A stretch of 64,000 nucleotides of DNA, taken from positions 1,674,001 through 1,738,000 of the forward strand of contig NZ_JABMCZ010000001.1 of NCBI RefSeq assembly GCF_013186535.1, given 5' to 3'. The position numbers and the translations under genes were made by a program. The first letter of the stretch is position 1, and every line of letters begins with the position of its first letter. Source of the stretch: Nocardia terpenica (GTDB lineage: Bacteria; Actinomycetota; Actinomycetes; Mycobacteriales; Mycobacteriaceae). Shown here in pieces: positions 16,124 through 24,811 of the stretch. The notes beneath the pieces were generated by a model that was not told the DNA's origin, made no database searches, and saw only the letters and a program-made list of their open reading frames with translations.

Positions 16124-17470
16124 CTACGTCGTGAGGTGGTCCAGCAGGTGGGTGTTGAAGGCTATGAGGCGGGCGTAGTTGGTGCGGGAGAGGCGTTCGT
16201 CGGTGCCGTGGATTCGGGACAGGTCGGATTCGGTGAGGAGGATGGGGGCGAAGTTGCAGCGGGTGGTGGCCAGGTCGGTGTAGTGGCGGGAGTCGGTGGC
16301 GCCGGGGACTATGCCGGTGGTGATGAGGGTGTCGGGGAGCAGGGTGTGGGTGATGTCGGCGATCAGGTCGAAGGCGGGGCCGGGGGTGGTGATCTGGGAG
16401 GGCTCCGAGGACAGGCCGACCAGGTCGATGGTGACGGCCGGGTCGCGGACCACGCGGCGGCAGTGGGCGAGGACGTCGTGGACCGAATCGCCGGGCAGGA
16501 TGCGGAAATTCACCATGGCCTCGGCCTGCTGGGGCAGGACATTGGCCTTCACTCCGCCGTGGATGATGGTGGGGGCGGTGGTGGTGCGCACCATGGCCTC
16601 GGTCTGCGGCTGGGAGGCCATGATGCGGGCGACCGCGGGCCCCGCCAGCGGCAGCAGGCCCAGCGCGGTGCGGCGCGGTTCGGGCATGGCGGGGCGCAGC
16701 CGGGTGAGCATGTCCGCGATCAGCGGCGTCATGCGCAGCGGCATCGGATGGTCCTGCAGGCGCGCCACCGCCCGCGCGATGCGCCCGACCGCGGTCTGGC
16801 GGCCGGGCATGGAGGAGTGTCCGCCGGGATCGGTGACCGCCAATCGCACGGTGGCCCAGCCCTTCTCGCCGAGCGCGATGGTCGCGATCGGTTGGCGCAT
16901 GCCGTGCGCGAGCCCGGTGGTCACCACCCCGCCCTCGTCGAGCAGCAGATCCGCGCGCACCCCGAGTTCCCGCAGCCGCGCGGCCATCCGGGTGGCGCCC
17001 TCGGTGCCGAAGACCTCCTCGTCGTGTCCGAAGGCCAGGAAGATGGTGCGGCGCGGGCGTTTTCCCGCCGCCAGCGTCGCCTCGACCGCCTCCAGGATCG
17101 CCAGCACCCGGCTCTTGTCGTCGATCGCGCCGCGGCCCCAGACGAATTCGTCGTCGACCACGCCCGCGAAGGGCGGATGCGTCCAGCGGCGCTCGTCGTC
17201 GACGGGCACGACGTCCAGGTGCGCCAGCAGGATCGCCGCCGGGCCCGGTTCGGCGCCCTCCCAGCGATACAGGCGGCTGTGCCCGAAGCGCTCCAGCGCC
17301 AGCCGCGCGTGCACCAGCGGGAAGGACCGCTCCAGATGCTCGGCGAGCCGGTCGAATTCGCGCTCGTCGTCGGCGGCCTCGTCGGTCGAGACGGTGACGC
17401 AGCGCAGCGCGGCGGCCAGCCGCTCGGCGGTGGGGTCGTCGACGCCGGTCGCGGCGTGGGTGGCGGTCAT
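16124..17470 (-). CDS. M20-family metallopeptidase (PM20D1/carboxypeptidase-like)
   Basis: This 448-residue enzyme has the di-zinc ligands of the M20 family in order: LLAHLDVVPV (His, Asp), WGRGAIDDKS (bridging Asp), FGHDEEVFG (general-base Glu and ligand Glu) and SRIHGTDERL (His). The dimerisation domain lies near residues 200-330. The ATG overlaps the stop of the upstream hydrolase gene by four bases (ATGA), indicating coupled translation. The pair would cleave peptide or N-acyl amino acid bonds; the substrate is not known. Confidence 0.92.
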   Translation of the reverse strand: MTATHAATGVDDPTAERLAAALRCVTVSTDEAADDEREFDRLAEHLERSFPLVHARLALERFGHSRLYRWEGAEPGPAAILLAHLDVVPVDDERRWTHPPFAGVVDDEFVWGRGAIDDKSRVLAILEAVEATLAAGKRPRRTIFLAFGHDEEVFGTEGATRMAARLRELGVRADLLLDEGGVVTTGLAHGMRQPIATIALGEKGWATVRLAVTDPGGHSSMPGRQTAVGRIARAVARLQDHPMPLRMTPLIADMLTRLRPAMPEPRRTALGLLPLAGPAVARIMASQPQTEAMVRTTTAPTIIHGGVKANVLPQQAEAMVNFRILPGDSVHDVLAHCRRVVRDPAVTIDLVGLSSEPSQITTPGPAFDLIADITHTLLPDTLITTGIVPGATDSRHYTDLATTRCNFAPILLTESDLSRIHGTDERLSRTNYARLIAFNTHLLDHLTT

Positions 17471-19128
17471 CGGCTGTCGCGCCGGTCGGGGAACGGAACT
17501 GTCACGCTGGCATTGTTCAGCACATCCGCGCCGAGGGCGACGGTCTTCTCGGCGCGCCACTTGGTAATGCTGTCGGTGACCGCCCCCGGCCGGTCCGGAT
17601 GCCGCACCTCGGTCAGCAGCGGCAGCCGCACCGACCCGTCGGTCACCCGCACCCGCGCCGCGGCCGGGGCGTGCGACCAGACATCGTCGACGACGTCGGT
17701 GACCCGCGCCCCGATCCGATGCCCGGCCGGGATCGGCCAGTCCTGCGCCAGCAGGCGCACCTGCGCGGTGGCGGCGACGGGGGCGATGCCCCGGGTGATG
17801 ACGGTGGCCCGCCCGTCCGGCGCGATATCGTACAGCTCGACGGCCACCGTCGCCGCGGCGGGCCCGTCCAGATGCAGTGTCGCGGTGGGGATTCCGGCCA
17901 GATGCTGATCGCGCGGCAGCGGTTGCGAGACGGACCAGAACTCACGATCCGGTCCCGGCAGCAGGCCGCGATCGGTGTAGGCGCCGGGTCGCAGCGGCAT
18001 GGTGATCCGCACGGAATCGGCGGGCGGCCAGGCGTTCTCGCCCCGCCACTGCCCGTCGAACTGCCCCACCGTGATCCGCGGCCCCGGCACCTGTACATCG
18101 CGCCCCGCCACGTGCCGGTCGAAGAACGCCAGCAGTTCGGTATCGAATTGCGGTGTGCCGCAGGCGTCATGGCAGGTGCGGTGCCCCCACTGCCCGAACC
18201 ACGCCCGATGCTCCCCGGGCCCGAGCGAATTCCACAGGTCGAACACCCGATAGGGGCGGGTGTTGTAGTCCACGAAGCCCTGGCCCAGGAACAGCGGAAT
18301 GGTGTTGCCGCGCACCCGATCCACCAGATCGCGATCGCGCCAGAACGGCGTGGACCCGTCGTGATTCATGATCCCGGACAGATACGGCGGCGCGCACTCG
18401 GCCGGATTACGCGCCGCGTCGGCCTGATACTCCGGCGGATCGGCCGGATGCGCGGGCGTCGCCGAGATCAGCAGATGCTCGAACCCGGCCAGATCCGAGG
18501 GCCGAATGCCGTTCTCGGTCACCGGCTTTCCGGAGAATTTCCACGAGATGCCCTGCATGTACAGATAGGAGTAGGGATCGATGACCGGTTCGAACGCCGC
18601 CACCGCCGCCAGGCCCTGCGGCCTGTCGGCCAGGCCCATGATCCCGGTCCACGCCTCGTAGGAGGTGCCGAACAACCCCACCCGCCCGGTCGACCACGGT
18701 TGCCGGGCCGCCCATTCCACCGCGGTGCGCACATCCGAGCGCTCGCCCGGCCCGCCGAAGTCCGGGCAGCCGCTGGAGCCGCCGAACCCGCGCAGATCGA
18801 CGATCACATAGGTGTACCCGGCCCGCAGGAACATGTCGACCTGGAGGTTCTCCGTGGACGGCCCGCCCAGCGGCCGCGGATTGCTCAGATACGCCAGATG
18901 CGCGCGGTACGGGCTGACGGTCATCACCACCGGCGTGCGCACATCGTCGGAAAGCCCTGCGGGGCGCAGGATGTCGGCGTGCAGCCGGGTGCCGTCCGGC
19001 GCGGTGAGAAATTCTTGCCGATACTGATACGGCACGCTGGGCGCGGCCACGGCGGCGGCCGGGGTCAGCAGCCCGAGCACCAGCAGCAGCCCGCCGAGGG
19101 CACGCGTGATCATCGTCCGAAGCACCAT
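17467..19128 (-). CDS. secreted CocE/NonD-family hydrolase (X-Pro dipeptidyl-peptidase type)
   Basis: This 553-residue protein begins with a Sec signal peptide (ITRALGGLLLVLGLLTPAAA, cleavage after AVAA). The S15/CocE domain follows: DGTRLHADILRP, IVDLRGFGGSSG, and the nucleophile in VGLFGTSYEAWTG. A C-terminal jelly-roll domain of about 200 residues (from ITMPLRPG) completes the family architecture. Substrates in the family range from X-Pro peptides to cocaine esters. It is the first gene of a two-gene operon with the M20 peptidase. Confidence 0.9.
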   Translation of the reverse strand: MVLRTMITRALGGLLLVLGLLTPAAAVAAPSVPYQYRQEFLTAPDGTRLHADILRPAGLSDDVRTPVVMTVSPYRAHLAYLSNPRPLGGPSTENLQVDMFLRAGYTYVIVDLRGFGGSSGCPDFGGPGERSDVRTAVEWAARQPWSTGRVGLFGTSYEAWTGIMGLADRPQGLAAVAAFEPVIDPYSYLYMQGISWKFSGKPVTENGIRPSDLAGFEHLLISATPAHPADPPEYQADAARNPAECAPPYLSGIMNHDGSTPFWRDRDLVDRVRGNTIPLFLGQGFVDYNTRPYRVFDLWNSLGPGEHRAWFGQWGHRTCHDACGTPQFDTELLAFFDRHVAGRDVQVPGPRITVGQFDGQWRGENAWPPADSVRITMPLRPGAYTDRGLLPGPDREFWSVSQPLPRDQHLAGIPTATLHLDGPAAATVAVELYDIAPDGRATVITRGIAPVAATAQVRLLAQDWPIPAGHRIGARVTDVVDDVWSHAPAAARVRVTDGSVRLPLLTEVRHPDRPGAVTDSITKWRAEKTVALGADVLNNASVTVPFPDRRDSR

Positions 19129-19182
19129 AGGACTATCGAGTCTGCCTGGACGTGGGTCCAGCCCCCGGAACCGGGGTCGGTG

Positions 19183-20082
19183 TCACACCGGCCGCAGGTC
19201 GATCATCCTGCGCAAGCGCGCCCGGTCGCGTTCCAGGCGGCGGGCCTCGTAGGCGATCGGGAAGTAGCGCAGCCGCTCCGGCAGCAGCGGCACGGCGCGG
19301 CCGATGGTCCAGCCCAGCGCGCGCAGGGTGACTTCGTCGGCGGCCGACCAGCGCAGGCCGAGCTTGCGGCGCACGGGTTCCGGCGTGGTGCCGACGGTGA
19401 AGAAGTACTGCAACCGGCCCACCGGGGCCGCCGCGACCCGCCACAGCGGGGCGAGCGGGCGCGGCAGGAAGGCCGGTGGCGCGATCGTGCGGATCACGCG
19501 CAGGTAGTCGTAGGCCACGGCGGTGGGCCGCAGCCGGTTCTCCACGATGTCGGCGAAGTACCGCTCCCAGTCGGCGTAGGTCGGCGGAATCTCCTTGGAC
19601 GCCACCGAGAAATTCCGCATGAGCTGCACGATCTCCGCGTAGTACTGCTCCTTGTCCGCCTCGGTGAGCGGGGTACGGGTGAAGTACCGATTGCCCTCGG
19701 TGTAGGCGAACATGCCGGTGTGCAGCACCCAGGCCCACGGCCCGGCCGTCAGCGCGGCATGCCGCACCCCGCGCTCGTCGACCGTCTGCAGCCGAGCGTG
19801 CATGGCCCGCAGCCGATCGGCCTCCGCCAGCGCCTCGTCCCCGGCGTAGATCCACATCATCACCGAGGCGATGCTGCGCGCCGCCCGCCCGAGCGGGTCG
19901 GTCCGGAACGTCGAATGCTCGTCCACCACCGCGGCGATCGTCGGCTCCATCGTCTGCAGCAGAAACGCGGACCCCGCGGTGAGGGAGAAGGTGATCAACC
20001 CGAGTTCCTCCCACACCCGATGGCCGGGCCCGAACGGCCGCCGCGGCGGCAGATCGATATTCGCGATCCGAGCGGACGTCAT
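19183..20082 (-). CDS. DUF2236 (MpaB/latex-clearing-type) oxygenase
   Basis: This 299-residue protein matches the DUF2236 family, which includes the rubber oxygenase Lcp and the MpaB oxygenases of mycophenolic acid synthesis; characterised members bind heme. Visible signatures are RRPFGPGHRVWEELG, AGDEALAEADRLRAMHARL, VLHTGMFAYTEGNRYF and PLLPERLRYFPIAYEA. The actual substrate is unknown. The gene is monocistronic with its own promoter region. Confidence 0.85.
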   Translation of the reverse strand: MTSARIANIDLPPRRPFGPGHRVWEELGLITFSLTAGSAFLLQTMEPTIAAVVDEHSTFRTDPLGRAARSIASVMMWIYAGDEALAEADRLRAMHARLQTVDERGVRHAALTAGPWAWVLHTGMFAYTEGNRYFTRTPLTEADKEQYYAEIVQLMRNFSVASKEIPPTYADWERYFADIVENRLRPTAVAYDYLRVIRTIAPPAFLPRPLAPLWRVAAAPVGRLQYFFTVGTTPEPVRRKLGLRWSAADEVTLRALGWTIGRAVPLLPERLRYFPIAYEARRLERDRARLRRMIDLRPV

Positions 20083-20596
20083 GGGATCTCCTTTGATCGC
20101 ACGAGGTTATGAGAGGCTGATGCGTTAATCTTCTCATTATATCGAGCGAGTGACAAGGCTTCCCCGGACCTCGAGCGGCCGAGCCGGTTGTGGCTCTAAC
20201 GGATGCTGCCCGGCGGCGTCGAGGGGGATGGTTGACAATTTTCCGTCAAGACGGGGGCCGGGGCTTGCCCGGGGATATCGCCGTTGGGTCTGATGGAGGC
20301 ATGGCCGACTCGCGCACGATGATTCGTGCATCGCTGGGGACCCGCGGGGTCCTCGAGGGGTCGGCGTGCTGCCCGGAACCGGCGCCGACTTCGTTGGAGC
20401 GCTTCGGTTTCGGCGGTGAGGACGAGCCGCCGTCGTGCGGCTCGCCGCGTATCTGACGGTCGAGCCCGATCGAATTCCGTTCCGCTGAGCGCGGTTCGGG
20501 CTCGGCGTCCGTTCATTCCCACTGATCCGCAGGACGGTGCCGCCGCGGGTGTACGCGCGCGGCCGGACGGTCCTGCCCCTTTCCCATGGAGGGCCG
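20083..20596. other. long intergenic region between DUF2236 and SDR genes
   Basis: No convincing gene is present in 514 bp. The region contains the likely DUF2236 promoter (20109-20141) and a TTGAC-N8-GTCAA inverted repeat at 20232-20249 that includes a TTGACA hexamer. Short frames between 20190 and 20530 show no family signature and look like decayed or non-coding DNA. Confidence 0.6.
20109..20141 (-). promoter_or_regulatory. probable promoter/operator of the DUF2236 gene
   Basis: On the minus strand a perfect TATAAT lies at 20141-20136, about 54 nt upstream of the start codon. Just downstream are inverted arms ATGAGA (20109-20114) and TCTCAT (20132-20137), a plausible repressor site covering the transcription start. 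The -35 element is not clear. Confidence 0.5.
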
Positions 20597-21412
20597 ATGC
20601 CCGATTTCGTTTCCCGTACCGCGCTCGTCACCGGCGCCAGCACCGGCCTGGGGTTCGCGCTGGCCCGCCGCCTGGTCGACGACGGCGCGACCGTCATCCT
20701 GCACGCACCCGACCGGGAGTCCGGTGAGCGGGCGCTGGAGGAGCTGACCAAGGACGGGGCCGAGCCGCTGCGCCTGCGGCTGGTGGTCGCCGATTTCACC
20801 CGGATGAGCGAGGTGTTCTCGCTCGCAGGCGAACTGGCCCGCACCGCGGGGTCGCTGGACCTGCTGGTCAACAATGCCGCCATCGCCGGACCGGAGCGGC
20901 GCACCCGCACCGAGGACGGTCACGAGGTGACGCTGCAGGTGAATTACCTTGCGCCCTATGTGATCACCCGCGCGCTCACCGATGCGCTGACCGCCGCGCA
21001 CGGCCGCGTCGTGAACATCGCCTCGGCGCTGCACCGCGGCGGCAGCATCGCGTGGAACGACCTGGACCGCAGGCAGGGCTACTACCTGCCGCTGCCGGTC
21101 TACGCGCAGTCCAAGCTGGCGCTGGCGATGTTCACCCGCACCCTCGCCGAGACCGCGCACGGCGCGTTCGGCGCGGTCAGCGTCGACCCGGGCAATGTCA
21201 AGACCGCCATGCTGAAGGTCTACGGCCAGGTGGGCCGCCCCGCGGCCGAGGTCGCCGCGGAAATCGCCACGCTGTGCGATCCCGCGCATCCGGTGACCGA
21301 CGGCGGGTACTACGTGCGACTCGAATCGGTCGCGCCCGGCGCGCTGGTCGAGAACGCGAGCATTCGCGCCCGGCTGGCCAAACTCAGCGCCCGACTCACC
21401 GAAATCCACTGA
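20597..21412 (+). CDS. short-chain dehydrogenase/reductase
   Basis: This is a 271-residue classical SDR. The cofactor motif TGASTGLG is at residues 12-19, LLVNNAAIAG contains the NNAG-type motif, NIASALHRGG contains the catalytic Ser region, and YAQSK gives the catalytic Tyr and Lys. The ATG at MPDFVSRTALVTG was chosen because GGAGG lies just before it and the fold begins here. The bL37 gene starts 41 nt downstream. The substrate is unknown. Confidence 0.9.
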   Translation: MPDFVSRTALVTGASTGLGFALARRLVDDGATVILHAPDRESGERALEELTKDGAEPLRLRLVVADFTRMSEVFSLAGELARTAGSLDLLVNNAAIAGPERRTRTEDGHEVTLQVNYLAPYVITRALTDALTAAHGRVVNIASALHRGGSIAWNDLDRRQGYYLPLPVYAQSKLALAMFTRTLAETAHGAFGAVSVDPGNVKTAMLKVYGQVGRPAAEVAAEIATLCDPAHPVTDGGYYVRLESVAPGALVENASIRARLAKLSARLTEIH

Positions 21413-21453
21413 ACCACACCGAATCACAGATCCACGATAAGGAGAAGATCGTC

Positions 21454-21528
21454 ATGTCCAAGCGTGCCGACAAGAAGCGGGCCCGGCGCAGGAAGAAGGC
21501 GAATCACGGCAAGCGGCCCGGCGCCTAG
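21454..21528 (+). CDS. ribosomal protein bL37
   Basis: A 24-residue, highly basic peptide (starts MSKRADKKRARRRKK, ends ANHGKRPGA) is preceded by AAGGAG nine bases before the ATG. The sequence closely matches bL37, the short protein seen in mycobacterial 50S subunits, whose hallmark ending is ANHGKRP plus one or two residues. It is easily missed because of its size. It sits alone downstream of an unrelated SDR gene. Confidence 0.88.
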   Translation: MSKRADKKRARRRKKANHGKRPGA

Positions 21529-21657
21529 CCTCGCGCGCCCCGGCGTCCCGCCTACGGGTGGGACGCCGGAAATGTCCACCGGGCAGGATAATCCGGCTGT
21601 CACGCCCGTTCGACGGCGTATGATCGGCCCCGTCGATATGAGGGCTTCGGGGGACGG

Positions 21658-22107
21658 ATGGGCGATTCGGTGACCGCGGAATGGGATGAATTCGAAGTGA
21701 TGCTCGCCCGCTGCCTGTCGGAATTGCCCTCGCGAGTCACCTTGATCATCGCCGCGCCCGGTAACCGCTACGTGCAATTCTTGCAGTACGACATCCGGCT
21801 GACCGTCGAATTGACCGGGAATCACTATCTGTCCGAGCCCATGGGCGCGGCCGCCGAGCAACTGCTGCGCCGACACGGATGGACCGCCCCGGTCATGGCG
21901 CACGAGATCGAGAACTGGCATCGCACGCTGTTCTGGCCGATCACCCGGCGCGGCATGCTCGAGCTGGCCCGCGCGGTCGCCGTCGGGCTGCGCGACGCGC
22001 TCGGCGTCGGGTCGCCGTCGGAGTTACGGGCCATGGGGTGGACCCAGGCGTCCGGTGATCTCGATCTGAGCGTGCTCGGCACGATGGCGCGGCGGCGCGT
22101 GATCTGA
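21658..22107 (+). CDS. TY-Chap-like (YbjN/T3SS chaperone fold) protein
   Basis: This 149-residue protein has pieces resembling the TY-Chap proteins common in Nocardia and relatives: RYVQFLQYDIRLTVELTGNHYL, then a GWTAP segment, then ARAVAVGLRDALGV. Such proteins are thought to bind peptides. No signal peptide or membrane helix is present. The assignment is from general resemblance and is only moderate. Confidence 0.55.
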   Translation: MGDSVTAEWDEFEVMLARCLSELPSRVTLIIAAPGNRYVQFLQYDIRLTVELTGNHYLSEPMGAAAEQLLRRHGWTAPVMAHEIENWHRTLFWPITRRGMLELARAVAVGLRDALGVGSPSELRAMGWTQASGDLDLSVLGTMARRRVI

Positions 22108-22229
22108 TCGTCGCCGAATCGATTCCGTAAGAAGCCCTTTCGCCCAACGGATTTCACGAAATATTGACGCTCGCCGCGGTCGATCGGTGGAAGAATGGAT
22201 CTTCCTGCCGAAATCGAGAGGGGAGTGTG

Positions 22230-22403
22230 ATGAGATATTTCCGCCGCGCCGAGCACCGCGCCTTCCTGCCCACCCTGCGTGACTATGCCCGCCGCTCGTT
22301 GGTCCGTCACACGCTCACCCCCCAGGAGCGCGCGAATCTGGCGGCGGGCCGCCGTCCGGCCGCGGTGTACTGCGCGTCGCTCGGCTGTCACCCGGATTTC
22401 TAG
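22230..22403 (+). CDS. small basic protein of unknown function
   Basis: This is a 57-residue frame beginning MRYFRRAEHRAFLP and ending YCASLGCHPDF. The purine-rich GAGGGGAG lies 5 nt before the ATG, and an AT-rich segment upstream could be a promoter. I do not recognise a family. The Cys-containing C-terminus and good translation signals argue that it is real; it converges on the phosphatase gene. Confidence 0.5.
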   Translation: MRYFRRAEHRAFLPTLRDYARRSLVRHTLTPQERANLAAGRRPAAVYCASLGCHPDF

Positions 22404-22419
22404 CGGCGTCGTCGGTCCG

Positions 22420-23301
22420 TCAGCCGACCAGATTCCGTCGTAGTTTCAGGATCGTTCCCGGATCCAGGCCCAGGCCCTGGGTAAGGAATTTCCCGAATTC
22501 ACCGTAGGTCTGCTGCACCTGTTGCAGCGCCGTGTCCAGATAGGTTTCGCGTACCTCCTGGAGCGGAATGAGCAGATCCGGGTCCTGCATCAGACCGGCT
22601 CGCTTCACCTGATCGCGCAGTTGCGCGTCGGCGGCCGCGCGGTACCGATTGGACAGCAGATAGTCCTGGCGCGCGGTCTGTTCCGGCACGCCGACCGCGC
22701 GCAGCGTGACATAGGTCAGCCAGCCGGTGCGATCCTTGCCCGCGGTGCAGTGGTACAGGGTGGGCCCGTCCGTGTTCGCGAGATCGCGAATGGTCGCACC
22801 GAATTTCGCCCGCGAATCGTCGGACAGGAAACTGCGGTACACATTCGCCATGATCCGCTCGGCCCCACCGTCGCCCAATACCTGCTGTTGCCGCTGCGGG
22901 TCCGCCGACCGAATCACCTGCATCATCTGGAGATACAGTCCGGTGTCATCGATCGGCCGCGCCACCAGCGGCACCCCGGGCGGCAATTTATCCGCCCCCA
23001 TGGCCTGAATCTCGGCCCGGGTGCGCAGGTCGACCACCGTTTGCAGATTCAGCCCGGCCAATGTCCGCACGTCGCCGGGCGTGAGATTGTTCAGCGCATC
23101 CGCGCGAACGACCTTGCCGGACCGGACCTGTGCGCCGTCGTAGGTGCGATAGCCGCCGATATCGCGCACATTCACCGCGCCCTGCAACTCGATCCGGGTG
23201 ACGGCGGGCGCATTCGCGTCGGGGGCGGCCGAGGCCGAGGTCGCCGTCGGCACGGAGGCCGTCAGGGCGGCAGCGATCAGGGAAATAAGAATAAACTTCA
23301 T
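22420..23301 (-). CDS. secreted tyrosine phosphatase (Y_phosphatase3 family)
   Basis: This 293-residue protein has an N-terminal signal peptide (FILISLIAAALTASV), then NVRDIGGYRT, VVDLRT and the phosphatase loop HCTAGKDRTG with Cys185 and Arg191. Related proteins such as M. tuberculosis PtpB and Listeria LipA dephosphorylate tyrosine residues and phosphoinositides, some of them inside host cells. The signal peptide here is longer and clearer than that of PtpB. A role in host interaction is only inference. Confidence 0.9.
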   Translation of the reverse strand: MKFILISLIAAALTASVPTATSASAAPDANAPAVTRIELQGAVNVRDIGGYRTYDGAQVRSGKVVRADALNNLTPGDVRTLAGLNLQTVVDLRTRAEIQAMGADKLPPGVPLVARPIDDTGLYLQMMQVIRSADPQRQQQVLGDGGAERIMANVYRSFLSDDSRAKFGATIRDLANTDGPTLYHCTAGKDRTGWLTYVTLRAVGVPEQTARQDYLLSNRYRAAADAQLRDQVKRAGLMQDPDLLIPLQEVRETYLDTALQQVQQTYGEFGKFLTQGLGLDPGTILKLRRNLVG

Positions 23302-23695
23302 GCTCGGCGAGGGTAAGTCCGTGGGCGAGGTGCGCGGCGACTTTCCGGCTCATCTCGCGGCTTCCGACTCGCTGACCGGGATGGTTCGCGCGGCCACCGG
23401 GATTCGGGTTTGTGCACGGCGAATCCGCTGTCCCGGTGGATGTTTCAATGTTCAAGATATACGCGGATGTGAACACACAATGCCGGTTGTAGCTTGAATG
23501 TGCGGAGCGCCCAGCGGGATTCGACCGGTGCTCCAGCGATTCCCCTGTGGCCGACGAGATTCGAGTGGGGTCTGTCGCCGAGACGACCCCCGGGCGACAC
23601 CTTCGGTTAGCGCGATGGCCAGGTCCGGGCGGTGTGCTGGCGGTCCGGGCCCCGGCGGCCGGCCGGGGCGAACTGTCGAGCTCGGAGGTTCAACC
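23302..23695. other. divergent intergenic region
   Basis: This 394-bp gap separates the divergent phosphatase and phospholipase D genes. It is locally AT-rich around 23440-23500, where TGTTCA (23449-23454) faces TGAACA (23470-23475), and TTCAAG (23451-23456) faces CTTGAA (23493-23498). These inverted arms could be an operator shared by both genes. No coding gene is evident. Confidence 0.5.
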
Positions 23696-24679
23696 ATGCG
23701 CCACACCGTTATTCGACGCTGCGCCCTCGCCGTCGCGGCGGCCGCCGCCACCCTGGTCACCGCGGCCCTGCCCGCGCACGCGGCGACGGCGTTCTCGCTG
23801 GTCGTATTTCCCGATCAGGACCGTTCCACCGTCTACGATTTCATCAATTCGGCGGGGCGGTCGATCGATATGACCATGTACGAGCTCCGCGACAGCACCG
23901 CGGTCGACGACCTGGTGGCCAAGCAGCAGGCGGGCGTCGCGGTCCGCGTGATTCTGGACCGCACCAGGCAATCGGTGAACGACGCGGCCTACACCGCGCT
24001 GTCGAATGCGGGGGCCGGGGTGACCTGGTCCTCCTCGGATTTCGTGTTCACCCATCAGAAGACGCTCACGGTGGACGGCGAGAAATCACTGATCATGTCC
24101 GGGAATCTGGACGATCACTACTACGCCAACGACCGCGATTACGGCGTCTACGACTCCGATTCGGCCGATGTGGGCGCCATCGAGCACGTCTTCGCCGCCG
24201 ACTTCGCGCAGAACTCGATCTCGCCCACCGACGGCGACGACCTGGTGTGGTCGCCGACCGACGCGCAGGACCGGCTGCTCGGCCTGATCAACGGGGCCCA
24301 GCGCAGCCTGGACGTGGAGGAACTCGAATTCGGTGACGCCGCACTGGTGGACGCCCTGGCCGCCGCCGCGCAGCGCGGAGTGGCGGTGCGCGTGGTCGGC
24401 ATGAACCCGAGCTCGTACGGCAGCCAGTTCGACGAGGTGAAATCCGCGGGCGGACAGATCGTCACCTACTCCGCGAGCGGTGGCCTATACGTCCACGCCA
24501 AGGCCATCGTCGCCGACAACGGCACCTCGTCGGCGAAGGTGTTCGTGGGGTCGGAGAACTTCTCGGACAACTCGCTGAACAAGAACCGCGAGCTGGGATT
24601 GATCATTGGGGATTCGGGTGTCGTGAGCGGGGTCGAGCAGACCATCGACACCGACTTCACCAATGGGACGCCTTACTGA
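23696..24679 (+). CDS. secreted phospholipase D-family protein
   Basis: This 327-residue protein starts with a signal peptide ending PAHAA near residue 30. Two HKD motifs follow, His120-x-Lys122 (HQKTLTVDG) and His267-x-Lys269 (HAKAIVADN), each with downstream SGN or GSENFS. That is the full catalytic pair of a phospholipase D or PLD-type nuclease. GGAGG precedes the ATG by seven bases. A dispersed hairpin repeat starts five bases after the stop. Confidence 0.9.
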   Translation: MRHTVIRRCALAVAAAAATLVTAALPAHAATAFSLVVFPDQDRSTVYDFINSAGRSIDMTMYELRDSTAVDDLVAKQQAGVAVRVILDRTRQSVNDAAYTALSNAGAGVTWSSSDFVFTHQKTLTVDGEKSLIMSGNLDDHYYANDRDYGVYDSDSADVGAIEHVFAADFAQNSISPTDGDDLVWSPTDAQDRLLGLINGAQRSLDVEELEFGDAALVDALAAAAQRGVAVRVVGMNPSSYGSQFDEVKSAGGQIVTYSASGGLYVHAKAIVADNGTSSAKVFVGSENFSDNSLNKNRELGLIIGDSGVVSGVEQTIDTDFTNGTPY

Positions 24680-24684
24680 GACGA

Positions 24685-24707
24685 TCCCGGCCAAAAGCAT
24701 GCCGGGA
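24685..24707 (-). repeat. dispersed hairpin repeat, copy C
   Basis: Read on the minus strand, arms TCCCGGC and GCCGGGA flank loop ATGCTTTTG. It lies five bases beyond the phospholipase D stop. A truncated unit containing TCCCGGC lies 25 nt upstream on the minus strand. Confidence 0.92.
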
Positions 24708-24750
24708 ACATGAGGTGAGGCGCGTGCCGGGACGGTGAGCCGAAACCCCT

Positions 24751-24778
24751 GGGCCCCAGCCGAATTCGGCTGGGGCCC
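24751..24778 (-). terminator. strong hairpin, probable original glnA1 terminator
   Basis: This is a perfect 28-bp palindrome with 14-bp arms (GGGCCCCAGCCGAA and its complement). It sits just outside the left attachment repeat, on chromosomal DNA that would directly follow the glnA1 stop if the element were excised, about 9 nt after it. The T-run is weak. In the present arrangement it is 6.5 kb away from glnA1. Confidence 0.75.
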
Positions 24779-24786
24779 TACTTCGG

Positions 24787-24811
24787 CTTACACGTCGTAG
24801 TACAGCTCGAA
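24787..24811 (+). repeat. left attachment site (direct repeat of the glnA1 end)
   Basis: The 25 bases from CTTACACG to GCTCGAA are identical to 31307-31331. On the minus strand they encode the FELYYDV-stop ending of GlnA1 without the rest of the gene. The flanking bases differ on both sides, which defines the core. This copy joins the element to the chromosomal sequence that originally followed glnA1. Confidence 0.95.

Noticed and set aside
20190..20530. Short genes between DUF2236 and the SDR
   Set aside because: No frame shows family features, and the frames overlap on both strands without translation signals.
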